The translations under genes and the position numbers were made by a program. Of a stretch of 64,000 bases of DNA, positions 8,266 to 16,600 are shown piece by piece (the stretch's first letter is position 1; each line of letters opens with the position of its first letter). The notes beneath the pieces were generated by a model. The model was given only the letters and a program-made list of their open reading frames with translations. It was not told where the DNA came from and did no database searches. This DNA is from Streptomyces sindenensis. GTDB lineage: Bacteria > Actinomycetota > Actinomycetes > Streptomycetales > Streptomycetaceae. Location: positions 1-64,000 of the forward strand of contig NZ_BMSG01000011.1 of NCBI RefSeq assembly GCF_014649035.1, read 5' to 3'.

Positions 8266-9336
8266 ATGGATACCCAGCACGATAACGCCCTGGCCCATGC
8301 CCTGGCCGCAATTCCCGGGCCCGTCCCGCCCTCCGGCGTCATTCACGTCGTGATCCCGCACACGAGCCGGTTCACGGTGGTCGGCAACCACCTCGCCCAG
8401 CACGCCGAGCTGTCCCTCGTCGCGATCGGGGTCGGCGTCCACATCCAGTCGCTGCCCGCCGGAGCGGAGGTCGGGATCAAGGCGCTCGCGGCCCGCTTCC
8501 CCGAGGGTGAGGTGAAGATCGCCCGCGCCCTGCGCGAGTTGGAGGCCCACGGCTATCTGCACCGCACCCGCGTCAGACTCGCGAAGGGCCGGGTCGCCAC
8601 CCGCACGGTGTTCTGCAACCAGCCGGGGGCGGTGCTGCGGGGTGGGGTGGTGCCCGTGGTGGGTCCGGCGGTACGCGGCACCGGGCGCGCGCCCGCGCCC
8701 ACTCCCGTACGGGAACACATCCGCGCACTGGAGCCGGAGCCCGCCGCCGTACCGGAGGAGCCCCGACCTGTGCCGAAGCAGGTCGGCGTCCGGGAGGAGC
8801 CCCGACCTGTGCCGGAGCACGTCGGCGTCCGGGAGGAGCCCCGACCCGTGTCGGAGCACGTCCTCGTACCGGAAGCGCTGCCCGCCCCGGTCCGCTTACC
8901 GGCCCGGACCGCGCCCACCCAGCCGCGTAGGCCGCTCCCCCACCCCCACGCACCCACCCCGGAGCTGCGACAGACCGCGTCCGCGTTCCTCGCCGATCTG
9001 CGGCGTCACGCCGAGGAGTTGGTGCTCTCGGAGCGGGACGTCGAGGAGCTGGCGCCCGGGGTGGCCGCCTGGCTCGAACGCGACGCGACCCTCGACACGA
9101 TCCGGCGCACCCTCACGGCCGACCTCCCGAAGCCGCTGAAGCACCCGGCGAGGCTTCTCAGGCACCGCTTGACGGCCCTCCTGCCGCCCCCGCTCCCCGG
9201 CATCCACGCTCTCGCGCCACCGCGCCGTGCGCAGGTCACCCCGTTCCAGACCTGCGACGGCTGCGAACGGGCCTTCCGCTCCCACGACCCGGGCCACTGC
9301 CGCGACTGCCGGGCCCAGTACGGGGAGGCGGCCTAG
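8266..9336 (+). CDS. Winged-helix DNA-binding protein with Pro-rich linker and zinc-ribbon-like tail
   Basis: 356 residues. Residues about 60-110 (ALAARFPEGEVKIARALRELEAHGYL) form a plausible winged helix-turn-helix. A linker holds three 13-residue repeats (EEPRPVPxxVGVR; DNA 8755-8871). A helical domain follows (about 230-310), and the tail has two CxxC pairs (CDGC...CRDC), a likely zinc site. Codon 211, at 8896-8898, is TTA (leucine in PVRLPAR), so full translation should need the bldA tRNA encoded at 55.2 kb. ATG 8266 lies downstream of AAGGAAG; the frame is open further upstream. A transcriptional regulator is likely; the target is unknown. Confidence 0.7.
   Translation: MDTQHDNALAHALAAIPGPVPPSGVIHVVIPHTSRFTVVGNHLAQHAELSLVAIGVGVHIQSLPAGAEVGIKALAARFPEGEVKIARALRELEAHGYLHRTRVRLAKGRVATRTVFCNQPGAVLRGGVVPVVGPAVRGTGRAPAPTPVREHIRALEPEPAAVPEEPRPVPKQVGVREEPRPVPEHVGVREEPRPVSEHVLVPEALPAPVRLPARTAPTQPRRPLPHPHAPTPELRQTASAFLADLRRHAEELVLSERDVEELAPGVAAWLERDATLDTIRRTLTADLPKPLKHPARLLRHRLTALLPPPLPGIHALAPPRRAQVTPFQTCDGCERAFRSHDPGHCRDCRAQYGEAA
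8755..8871. repeat. 39-bp coding tandem repeat, three copies
   Basis: Units 8755-8793, 8794-8832 and 8833-8871 encode EEPRPVPKQVGVR, EEPRPVPEHVGVR and EEPRPVSEHVLVP. The unit length is a multiple of three, so copy-number change would alter linker length without a frameshift. Confidence 0.9.
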
Positions 9337-9350
9337 CGGGCAGGGCACGG

Positions 9351-9947
9351 TCAGTCGGCGCAGCCGTACCGCTCGGCGAGCCTGGTGGCCACTTCCCGCA
9401 TCACGGTCGCGTTGTTGCGCGTCGCGGTGTCCGGGTCGACGGGCGGCTTCTCTCCCCGCCGGTACAGGCGTTCCTCGTCCTGCGAGGGCACTTCGAGCGA
9501 CGCCCTGATGTGCGGGGCGTCCGAGCCCATGCGGGCGGCGCAGCCGGTGGGCAGGGTGACCTCGGCCCGGTCGGGGAGCGCCCAGCCGGTGAACCCGGCA
9601 CCGAGAGGGACGGAGCCCTTCTTCGCCCCGGAGGCGCTCCGTGCGCCCTCGACGACCAGTTTGTAGACGCCGCGCCGCTTGGCACTGTCCTGGCCGGCGC
9701 GCAGCACGTGGCACTCCTTGAACACCGCGGAGTCAGTGGTGCTGCCCTTGCTCTCCCACGCGCCCGCGCTGACCTCACCCCCCTGGCCGTCGTCGATCAG
9801 CTCCGCCGTCTCCCGGCTGAGCGCACCATGACACAGGCTCTGCGGCAACGGCGGCTTCTCCACGTCGTCAGGCCAGACACTCGCCACCACCACCGCCACC
9901 CCGGCGACACCGAGCGTGACGGTCAACGGCAACCACTTCTTGTCCAT
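9351..9947 (-). CDS. Membrane-anchored protein, copy 3 of a tandem paralogue set
   Basis: 198 residues. One N-terminal membrane segment (about residues 5-24, LTVTLGVAGVAVVVAS) follows MDKKW, giving an N-in, exported-C topology. The exported part has conserved LCHGALSRETAELIDDG, TGWALPDRAEVTLP and a C-terminal MREVATRLAERYGC. Cysteines pair up across the set. It is nearly identical at DNA level over its first ~230 bp to the next copy upstream, so the duplication is recent. It is the last gene of the five-gene operon that starts at 13.9 kb. Family not recognised. By position it could be an immunity or accessory protein for the large WXG-type protein, but this is inference. Confidence 0.75.
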   Translation of the reverse strand: MDKKWLPLTVTLGVAGVAVVVASVWPDDVEKPPLPQSLCHGALSRETAELIDDGQGGEVSAGAWESKGSTTDSAVFKECHVLRAGQDSAKRRGVYKLVVEGARSASGAKKGSVPLGAGFTGWALPDRAEVTLPTGCAARMGSDAPHIRASLEVPSQDEERLYRRGEKPPVDPDTATRNNATVMREVATRLAERYGCAD

Positions 9948-9966
9948 CGGTCCTTCCGGGTGGCCG

Positions 9967-10569
9967 TCAGGCAGCGCAGTCGTAACGCTTGGTGAGCCTT
10001 GCGGCCACCTCCCGCATCACGGTCACGTTGTTGCGCAGGGCGACATCCGCGTCCACAGGCCGCTTCTCTTCCAGCCTGGCCAGGTTCTTCTCGTCTTGCG
10101 AGGGCACGTCGAGCCACACCCTGATGTACGGGGCGGTCGAGCCCATCCGGACGGGGCAACCGGCAGGCAACGTGACCGCGGCCTCTTCGGGGAGCGCCCA
10201 GCCGACAAGCCCGGAACCGAGAGAGGTGGAACCCTTCTTTCGGCCGGGAGGGCTAGGAGTGTCCTCGACGACCAGCTTGTAGACCGTGCGCGGGTTGTCG
10301 CTCTCGTCGTACGGGTTCGCGCGCAGCACTCGACACGCTTTAAACACCGCGGTGTCAGTGGTGCTGCCCTTGCTCTCCCACTCGTCCGTGCTGATCTCGC
10401 CCCCCTGGCCGTCGTCGATCAGCTCCGCCGTCTCCCGGCTGAGCGCACCATGACACAGGCTCTGCGGCAACGGCGGCTTCTCCACGTCGTCGGGCCAGAC
10501 ACTCGCCGCCACCACCGCCACCCCGGCAACGCCGAGCGTGATGGTCAACGGCAGCCACTTCTTGTCCAT
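9967..10569 (-). CDS. Membrane-anchored protein, copy 2 of a tandem paralogue set
   Basis: 200 residues, with the same plan as its neighbours: MDKKWLPLT, a membrane segment to about residue 24, then an exported domain with LCHGALSRETAELIDDGQGG, GLVGWALPEEAAVTLPAGC and VMREVAARLTKRYDC. It shares a very similar 5' end with the copy downstream and a similar 3' end with the copy upstream. That is the pattern expected from unequal crossing-over. The gaps to both neighbours are 19 bp and similar in sequence. Function unknown. Confidence 0.75.
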   Translation of the reverse strand: MDKKWLPLTITLGVAGVAVVAASVWPDDVEKPPLPQSLCHGALSRETAELIDDGQGGEISTDEWESKGSTTDTAVFKACRVLRANPYDESDNPRTVYKLVVEDTPSPPGRKKGSTSLGSGLVGWALPEEAAVTLPAGCPVRMGSTAPYIRVWLDVPSQDEKNLARLEEKRPVDADVALRNNVTVMREVAARLTKRYDCAA

Positions 10570-10588
10570 CGGTCCTTCCGGATGGCCG

Positions 10589-11182
10589 TCAGGCAGCGCA
10601 GTCGTACTGCTTCGTCAGGCTTTCCACGGCCTCAAGGATCACCGTGCGGGAGTCCTTCATCAGGGACGCGTAGTCCCAGTCCCGTCCGACGAGGGTGACC
10701 GGTGAGAGCTTCAGGGTGACAGTGATGTACCGCGCGTCGGGCCGTTTCATCTCCTTCGCGCAGCCGTCAGGCAGTTGGACCTCGCTCTGCCGCTGGCCCA
10801 CCCAGCCCGTGAGTCCACCCTTGACGGGGGTGGCGCCCTTCGGCCGGTCGTTCAGTGTGTCGGTGGGCCGCACGTCCAGGGTGTACTGGAGCCGCGCGCT
10901 GCTCTTGTCATCGGCGTTCTTCCGACTGACGAAACAGATGGTGGAGAAGATCTGGTCCGCCGCCTTGGCCGCGGACCCGGAACTGTCCGGGATGGACTCC
11001 TCGACCACGACGGCACCGCCCTTGCCGTCCTGGATCAGGCCGGCGGTCTGCTCCGTAAGCATTCCGAGACACAGATTCTGCTCGCGCAGCTTCTTGAGCT
11101 CCGTCGGCCAGAGCTGAACCGTCGCGACGACCGCCGCCGCGACGACGAGCACGGCGGGCAGGAGCAGATGCTTCTTGTTCAT
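10589..11182 (-). CDS. Membrane-anchored protein, copy 1 of a tandem paralogue set
   Basis: 197 residues. MNKKHLLLPAVLVVAAAVVATV is a membrane anchor, followed by an exported domain with LCLGMLTEQTAGLIQDGKGG, GGLTGWVGQRQSEVQLPDGC and AVESLTKQYDC. It is the most divergent of the three. ATG 11182 lies 2 bases after the stop of the large upstream gene (TAGCCATG), so the two are very probably translationally coupled. The longer frame to 11236 would overlap that gene and is rejected. Coupling to a WXG-type protein is the best clue to role. Confidence 0.78.
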   Translation of the reverse strand: MNKKHLLLPAVLVVAAAVVATVQLWPTELKKLREQNLCLGMLTEQTAGLIQDGKGGAVVVEESIPDSSGSAAKAADQIFSTICFVSRKNADDKSSARLQYTLDVRPTDTLNDRPKGATPVKGGLTGWVGQRQSEVQLPDGCAKEMKRPDARYITVTLKLSPVTLVGRDWDYASLMKDSRTVILEAVESLTKQYDCAA

Positions 11183-11184
11183 GG

Positions 11185-13428
11185 CTACGGCTGCCCCATC
11201 TTCTTCTGGGCGTCCTCGATGCCGTACTGGTACCAATTCTCGGCAGCCGCCTGGAGATGATCCTCGTACTCGCCCGGGCTGGCGTCCAGCTCCTCCTTCG
11301 TGAGGCCCTTGTCCATCGCCGTCCTGCGCATCATGGCGTCCATCTGCTGCTCGCCGTTCTCGAAGTGGTCGACCATGTTCCTGCGGGTTTCGGCGTCGAC
11401 CTTCGCGTTCAGGTCGTTCATGTACGCGGCGGTGCCGACGTCGACCGAGCGCTGAATCGCGTCACCGACGACGGGGATGGCTGTGAAGGGCGCGCCGATG
11501 GCGTGGTAGTTCATCATCTTGTTCCAGCCGTTGGCGTCCTTCTCCGCCTGGCCCAGGTCGTAGATGACATCGCCGCGCACGCCGTCGAGGTGGCCGAGCA
11601 CCGACGCGGACTGCTTGATCCACGCGCGGAGCTCTTCGTCCTCCTTGCGGTACGAACTCGCCGGGTAGTCATTCATCCCCTCGGCGATCACCACCGTCTG
11701 CGACTGGTGCATGACACCGAAGGCCTTCGGGTCCTCCGCGGCGCCGCGCATGATGCGGAGGAGGTCACCCCGCTCGACTTCCAGGTTGTTGAAGTCGGTG
11801 GGCCCGTCCATCTTCTTGCCGAGTATCTGGTGGACGTCCGAGGCGTAGTCCCCGATCATGCTGCCCACGCTCGTGCGCATGGAAACAGGCACTGAACTCT
11901 GGTTCTCCGAAGCGTCCTTGCCGCTGTACTCCTTGAGAACCCGCTCGAAGATCGCGGCCTCCGCCTTGTCGTGGTGGGCGGGCGGGGCGTGCAGGGGGCT
12001 GCCCGGCTCGCGACCGGTGGCCCCGGCCTCCAAAGCGGTGCCCAGCTCGGCGCGGGCCGAGGTCCGCTTCAGGTCGTCGGGCATCTTGTCCTCGACGGCG
12101 CCTCCGGGCCATTCCCGGTCTTCCAGGAAGTATTTGAGGTTGTCGGTGGTGTTCGGGTCGAAGTAGTGGGTGGAGGCGGACGGGTTGCGGCTCATGGCGT
12201 TCAGCAGGCCCTTCATCGGGTCCTCCTGCGTGCCTTGCCAGTTCTTCATGACGCCGTCGTAGGCGTCGTCGTTGTTCGTCTCCCAGTCGCGGATCGTGTC
12301 GCCGACCTCGGTCAGGAAGGCCTCGCTGTAGACCGGGTCGCCCTTGTCCTTGTCGTACGGTGAGGCCTTCTCGTCCTCCGGGTCGTACGCCTTGTCGCCG
12401 GCGTCGGCCGCCATCAGGTCCGTCAGGTTCTTCAGGCTCGCGGCACCGCCCCCGATGGCCCCAGGGTGCTGACGGGGCAGGCCGTTGCCGTCGCGGGCCG
12501 TGGTGATGAGCTTGTCGGTCCACGCCGATGCGACACCACCGGGCGTACCGATCGAGGAGTCGGGTCCGGTGGCGGTGGCCAGGGAGCCGGACAGGGCCTT
12601 GTAGAGGCGTGCGTCGGTGCTGGAGAGCTGGCCGTCGCGGCCGCCCGACTCCAGGCTGCTGGCGAGGAGCAGAACGGCTTCCTGCTGGTCCCGGCCCCGG
12701 TAGCTGAGGTTCGTCATCAGCTGTTCGGCGAAGGCCGGGGAGTTCTTGCCCTTCTCGGCGTAGTCGAGGAGCCGCTCGCGCTCCTCGTCGTTGAGGTGCT
12801 CCCAGCGCGCGTAGAGCTTGGCGGCCTCGCGCCCGTTCTCCGCCTGCTGCTTCTCCTCGGCACGCGCCCGCTTGGCGTCGGCCAGGCCGTTGAACTCGGT
12901 GTCCCCGAAGTCGTTGGGGTGGTTGCGTATCAGCGCGCGCAGGCCCCAGGAGCACAGCTCGTCGGCTTCGTCGGCGCGCTTCAGAATGCCTTCGAGCTTG
13001 CTCCGCAGCGCCTCGAACTGGGCTTCGGTGGCGACGGGGTCGGTGCTGTCCTTCGAGCGCCGGTCGGGATGCACACGGTGGCTGAGAACGCCGTTGGGGT
13101 GAATGATGATGCCTGGCGGAGGGTTCTCGTACGCGTGCTTGAGATCGTCCTGGGCCGACTTGAAGAGGCCGTGGGCGTCCTTGAGGAGGTCACGTACGGA
13201 CTCCGCCTCCTTGACCGCGTCGTCGAATTCCTTGGCGGTCTTGGTGACGAACTCCTTGGTGACGGTGGCGTTCTCCCCCTTCCACGTGGACTTGTCGGCC
13301 TTGGACTTCATCGCCTTGGCGTCGTCCTGGAGAGGAGTCTTCAGCTTGCCGATCATCTCGGTCCACTGGGTGACGGCGGTCTCCATCGGGCCGAGGCGGG
13401 CGGTGAGGAGCTGCTCGAAGGTGGGCAC
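11185..13428 (-). CDS. Large WXG100-like protein (DUF6571-type), putative type VII substrate
   Basis: 747 residues, no signal peptide. Residues 1-100 are helical and carry a central WKG (DKSTWKGENATVTKEF), the turn motif of WXG100 proteins exported by ESX/type VII systems. The middle (about 210-480) contains EHLNDEERERLLDYAEKGKN and NLSYRGRDQQEAVLLLASSLES, which I associate with DUF6571. The end has a hydrophobic stretch (GAPFTAIPVVGDAIQRS, about 650) and a charged helical tail. It follows a 152-residue partner by 12 bp and is coupled to three membrane-anchored paralogues. No catalytic toxin motif is visible. A secreted effector, or a structural protein of the envelope, are both possible. Confidence 0.65.
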   Translation of the reverse strand: MPTFEQLLTARLGPMETAVTQWTEMIGKLKTPLQDDAKAMKSKADKSTWKGENATVTKEFVTKTAKEFDDAVKEAESVRDLLKDAHGLFKSAQDDLKHAYENPPPGIIIHPNGVLSHRVHPDRRSKDSTDPVATEAQFEALRSKLEGILKRADEADELCSWGLRALIRNHPNDFGDTEFNGLADAKRARAEEKQQAENGREAAKLYARWEHLNDEERERLLDYAEKGKNSPAFAEQLMTNLSYRGRDQQEAVLLLASSLESGGRDGQLSSTDARLYKALSGSLATATGPDSSIGTPGGVASAWTDKLITTARDGNGLPRQHPGAIGGGAASLKNLTDLMAADAGDKAYDPEDEKASPYDKDKGDPVYSEAFLTEVGDTIRDWETNNDDAYDGVMKNWQGTQEDPMKGLLNAMSRNPSASTHYFDPNTTDNLKYFLEDREWPGGAVEDKMPDDLKRTSARAELGTALEAGATGREPGSPLHAPPAHHDKAEAAIFERVLKEYSGKDASENQSSVPVSMRTSVGSMIGDYASDVHQILGKKMDGPTDFNNLEVERGDLLRIMRGAAEDPKAFGVMHQSQTVVIAEGMNDYPASSYRKEDEELRAWIKQSASVLGHLDGVRGDVIYDLGQAEKDANGWNKMMNYHAIGAPFTAIPVVGDAIQRSVDVGTAAYMNDLNAKVDAETRRNMVDHFENGEQQMDAMMRRTAMDKGLTKEELDASPGEYEDHLQAAAENWYQYGIEDAQKKMGQP

Positions 13429-13440
13429 GGTGGCGGCTCC

Positions 13441-13899
13441 TTACCGGAAGTACTTGTTGAGCTGGGAGGCGGGGACGGCTCCGTCCGCTCCCGGGGCGAC
13501 CGGACCGACGATGCGCAGCTGTGTCTCCAGCCACTCGTCGTCGGACTTTCTCGCCTTCTTCGTGTAGTCGAGGTGGTTGGAGATGTGAGCGCACGCCTGG
13601 AGGAGGCTCTTGACCTGCTTCTCCCAGGTCCCGATCACTTCCGTGAACGCCGCCCCGGTCGTGAACCCGTCGCCCGTGAGGCCCTTGGATGCCGTCTCGC
13701 TCGCCGTCTTCGCGTGCTTGCCCGTCGGCTCCAGCTTGTTGAACAGGCCGAACGCGGCGTGACCGATGCCCCCCAGCTCGTCGTCCTTGACCACGAAGTC
13801 TGCCGACCCCTTCGGTCCGGAACCGCCGGAGCCTGCGGCCTGGTTCAGCCTCATCGCGGCGGCGGCCTTGAGTTCGCCCCACTCCTGATCGAACGACAT
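13441..13899 (-). CDS. Small helical partner protein of the WXG-type operon
   Basis: 152 residues, soluble, no signal peptide. It starts MSFDQEWGELKAAAAMRLNQA, a beginning common to Streptomyces proteins encoded beside WXG/DUF6571 genes. It ends with a long helix (TEVIGTWEKQVKSLLQACAHISNHLDYTK split over about residues 88-120). It resembles ESX-associated EspC/WXG-partner proteins in size and helicity rather than by a clear motif. It is the first gene of the operon. A GTG three codons upstream (13908) is an alternative start. Confidence 0.6.
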   Translation of the reverse strand: MSFDQEWGELKAAAAMRLNQAAGSGGSGPKGSADFVVKDDELGGIGHAAFGLFNKLEPTGKHAKTASETASKGLTGDGFTTGAAFTEVIGTWEKQVKSLLQACAHISNHLDYTKKARKSDDEWLETQLRIVGPVAPGADGAVPASQLNKYFR

Positions 13900-13996
13900 G
13901 CTCCACACCCCGTGTACTACCTAGAGAATCGTTTCGCGCGCGTCACCCTACCCGTGCGATTAAATGAATCTCCATTGTTGATCTCCGGCCGTCCTC

Positions 13997-14836
13997 CTAC
14001 GCTCTTCCACTCGCCAGCAGCGCAGCGTGCGGCAGCACCAACAGACCGTCCCGCGTGCGGAATTCGGCGCACAGGCCGTCGTACGCCCGCCGAGCCGCCG
14101 CGATCCCCTCCGCGCCTCCGCTGTTGAGGACCTGGCCGATCGCGCCGATCCCCCGCTCGGCCCCCGCCCACCAGGTGTCCGGGGCGCAGCGGTGCTCCCA
14201 GGCCACCTCGGAGGACTCCGCGCCGAGGAGCCCGGCCGCGTCGAGCAGGGCCGCGAACCCCTCGGGCGTACGGGGGAAGTCGTCCTGCGGGGCGAGGGCG
14301 GGGAGCCAGGTGGGGCGGGTGAGGCCGGCAGACTGGGCGGCTCGGCCGATCAGGGTCTGGCCGGGGGCTCCGGGCGACCGCCAGATGGTGACCGCGACCC
14401 GGCCGCCGGGGCGGGTGATGCGACGCAGTTCGGCCAGTGCGGCGAGGGGGCGGCCCACGTGGTTGAGCACGAAGTTGCCGACTGCGGCGTCGAACGTGTC
14501 GTCCTCGTAGGGCAGTTCGGGGAGTCGCGCGATGTGCGCTGTGGCACTCGGTACGTTCCGGCGGGTCGCGGCCACCATGCCGGGGTCGGCGTCGGCCGCG
14601 TACACGGACGCTCCGCGTGCCCCCGCCGCCGCGCTCACGGTTCCGGTGCCGCAGCCCACGTCGAGGACGCGGGTGCCGGGCCCCACCTCGGCGGCGTCGA
14701 GGAGGGCCGGAACGGGGTGAGCGCAGAGGCGGGCGTAGGTGTCGGCGTACGCCTCGGCCTTTCCGGACCAGATGTGGCGCTCGGCGTGGTCGAAGGGGGT
14801 GATCGCGGGGGCGGTCACTTCGGTCGCCCCGGTCAC
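13997..14836 (-). CDS. Class I SAM-dependent methyltransferase
   Basis: 279 residues. The Methyltransf_11/25-type Rossmann domain starts near residue 50: motif I VLDVGCGTGTVSAAA, motif II acidic end YAADADPGM, motif III-like DDTFDAAVGNFVLNHV and post-motif LRRITRPGGRVAVTIW. The C-terminal part (about 170-279) is typical of small-molecule methyltransferases. The GTG start overlaps the stop of the upstream gene (GTGA, 14833-14836), so the pair is co-translated. Substrate unknown. Confidence 0.85.
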   Translation of the reverse strand: MTGATEVTAPAITPFDHAERHIWSGKAEAYADTYARLCAHPVPALLDAAEVGPGTRVLDVGCGTGTVSAAAGARGASVYAADADPGMVAATRRNVPSATAHIARLPELPYEDDTFDAAVGNFVLNHVGRPLAALAELRRITRPGGRVAVTIWRSPGAPGQTLIGRAAQSAGLTRPTWLPALAPQDDFPRTPEGFAALLDAAGLLGAESSEVAWEHRCAPDTWWAGAERGIGAIGQVLNSGGAEGIAAARRAYDGLCAEFRTRDGLLVLPHAALLASGRA

Positions 14837-15312
14837 AGCGTGGTCCCCTTCGGTTCGAGTTCGGCGAAGTCCTCGTGGAGGGCGTCGAGATGGCGCCCGG
14901 TCGGTGCGCCCGCCGCGTTCAGCTCCGCCAGCCGCCAGCTCGGCAGTCGCGCCTCGACCTCGGCGGGGAGCGAGCCGTCCGCCGGGTCCGCCAAGGCGTA
15001 CAGCACGGCGAACGCGGTCTCCCTGGCGATCTCGCGGGCCAGCGCGCCGAGGTCCTCGGGGGTGAGGCCGGCCGCGAGGGCCCGGTCGACGGCGTCGGCC
15101 GCCGCCCCGTCGGCGCGATAGGCGTCCACCCACTGCCGGGCGGCCGTGCCCCAGGCGTCGACGTCCTGCCACACCGTCCGCAGGAGGCGGTAGCGGGCGA
15201 GCTGCGGCAGCCCCTCCTCGGCCTCGGACTCCGCCCAGTCCCGGGCGTCGGCGTCCGCCCCCAGGGCCCTGAAGAGGGCGGTCAGCCTGTCGAGTTCGGT
15301 CGCTTCGGTCAT
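14833..15312 (-). CDS. Conserved hypothetical protein coupled to methyltransferase
   Basis: 159 residues, soluble, mostly helical and rich in Ala, Glu, Asp and Arg. Recognisable phrases are YRLLRTVWQDVDAWGTAARQWVDAY and LAREIARETAFAVLYALADP. No catalytic motif or known family is visible to me. Its stop codon overlaps the GTG of the methyltransferase by four bases, so it probably shares the same process. The ATG at 15312 is the only good start. Confidence 0.65.
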   Translation of the reverse strand: MTEATELDRLTALFRALGADADARDWAESEAEEGLPQLARYRLLRTVWQDVDAWGTAARQWVDAYRADGAAADAVDRALAAGLTPEDLGALAREIARETAFAVLYALADPADGSLPAEVEARLPSWRLAELNAAGAPTGRHLDALHEDFAELEPKGTTL

Positions 15313-15471
15313 GGGGAGGGAGGCTACCGGCCGGGGGCGGGAGGCGGTCCGGCACGGTTCGACGGCATGGGACCGATGAGTTTCCGCCTGGCACGCGGTC
15401 AGTACATCCGTAAGAGTGAGAAGCGACGGCGGGCACCGAACAGGCCCGCGACGACACACCCAGGAGACCTG

Positions 15472-16044
15472 ATGCGCACCCTGATCAGCACCGCCTTCGT
15501 TTCGCTCGACGGTGTCATGGAGGCCCCCGGCGGCGAGCCCGGCTACCGGAACTCGGGGTGGACGTTCAAGGACATCGAGTTCCTGCCGGAGGCGTACGAG
15601 CTCAAGGCCCGGGAGCAGGACGAGGCGGCGGCCCTGATGATGGGCCGGGCCAGCTACGAGGCGTTCAGTCCGGTGTGGCCGGGCATGGAGGAGTTCACCG
15701 GGTACAAGGCGATGCCGAAGTACGTCGTCTCCACCAAGCTCACCGAAGGCGACCTGGTGTCCGACTGGGGCGAGACCACGATCCTGCGGTCGCTCGACGA
15801 GGTCGCCGCGCTGAAGGAGACCGAGGGCGGCCCGATCATCGTGCACGGCAGTACCGAGCTGAACCGGAACCTCGCGGACGCCGACCTGATCGACCGGTAC
15901 CACCTGCTGGTCTTCCCGGTCCTGCTCGGCGCGGGCAAGCGCCTGTTCAGCACCACGGACAAGGACCAGCAGAAGCTGAAGCTGGTCGAGCACGAGGCGT
16001 ACGCGAACGGCATCCAGAAGAACGTCTTCGAGGTCGTCCGCTGA
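15472..16044 (+). CDS. RibD C-terminal/dihydrofolate-reductase-like protein
   Basis: 190 residues covering one RibD_C domain: MRTLISTAFVSLDGVMEAPGG at the N-terminus, ALMMGRASYEAF at about residue 55, PKYVVSTKL near 80 and GGPIIVHGSTELNRNL near 120, ending with LLVFPVLLGAGKRLF. These proteins use NAD(P)H to reduce small substrates; only the reductase half of RibD is present, so this is not the riboflavin enzyme itself. GGAG precedes the ATG. It converges on the TmrB-like gene with only 22 bp between stops. Confidence 0.85.
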   Translation: MRTLISTAFVSLDGVMEAPGGEPGYRNSGWTFKDIEFLPEAYELKAREQDEAAALMMGRASYEAFSPVWPGMEEFTGYKAMPKYVVSTKLTEGDLVSDWGETTILRSLDEVAALKETEGGPIIVHGSTELNRNLADADLIDRYHLLVFPVLLGAGKRLFSTTDKDQQKLKLVEHEAYANGIQKNVFEVVR

Positions 16045-16066
16045 CCCGTCGGGCGGGGACGGGCCG

Positions 16067-16591
16067 TCAGCCGGCGCGTACCCCTCGCAGGACGGTCGCC
16101 GCGACCTCGGCGGGCACGACGCCCGTGGTGTCGACCACCCGAGCCTCCCGGCGGAGCCACGGCAGAGCCCGCTCGTAGTCGGTCAGGTGGTCCAGCCGCC
16201 ACCGCTCGGCACCGGCGCTGTCCGGCTTGGTGTCGGTCTCGATGCGTTCGACGAGGGTGTCGCGGTCGGTGTGGAGCAGGAAATGGTGCACGGGGACACC
16301 GGCCTTCGCCAGACCGTCGCGGATCTCCTGCCAGTACGCCTCGACCAGCACGGTCTGGGGCACCACCAGCGTGCCGCCGACGTGGTCGAGCACCTGCCGC
16401 GCGGTCTCCACGGCCAGGCCCCGCCAGGGCGGGAAGTCCTGGAAGTCCTTCTCCGGGGCGCCGAGGACGTGCCGGAGCATCCAGCCGACCGTCTCGGTGT
16501 CGAAGAGCCGGGAGTCCGGGAGGAGCGAGGTCACCTCCTTCGCGGTGGTGGTCTTGCCCGCGCCGAAGGTTCCGTTCAGCCAGATGATCAC
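16067..16591 (-). CDS. TmrB-like P-loop ATP-binding protein
   Basis: 174 residues. A P-loop (WLNGTFGAGKTTTAKEV) begins at residue 4, followed by LFDTETVGWMLRHVLG and TLVVPQTVLVEAYWQEI. The length and pattern match the small AAA/kinase-like group that includes tunicamycin-resistance TmrB. Some members bind or phosphorylate small molecules, and resistance function here is not shown. The end is close to, but separate from, the start of the downstream methyltransferase on the same strand. Confidence 0.75.
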   Translation of the reverse strand: MIIWLNGTFGAGKTTTAKEVTSLLPDSRLFDTETVGWMLRHVLGAPEKDFQDFPPWRGLAVETARQVLDHVGGTLVVPQTVLVEAYWQEIRDGLAKAGVPVHHFLLHTDRDTLVERIETDTKPDSAGAERWRLDHLTDYERALPWLRREARVVDTTGVVPAEVAATVLRGVRAG

Positions 16592-16600
16592 CGGTCCACC

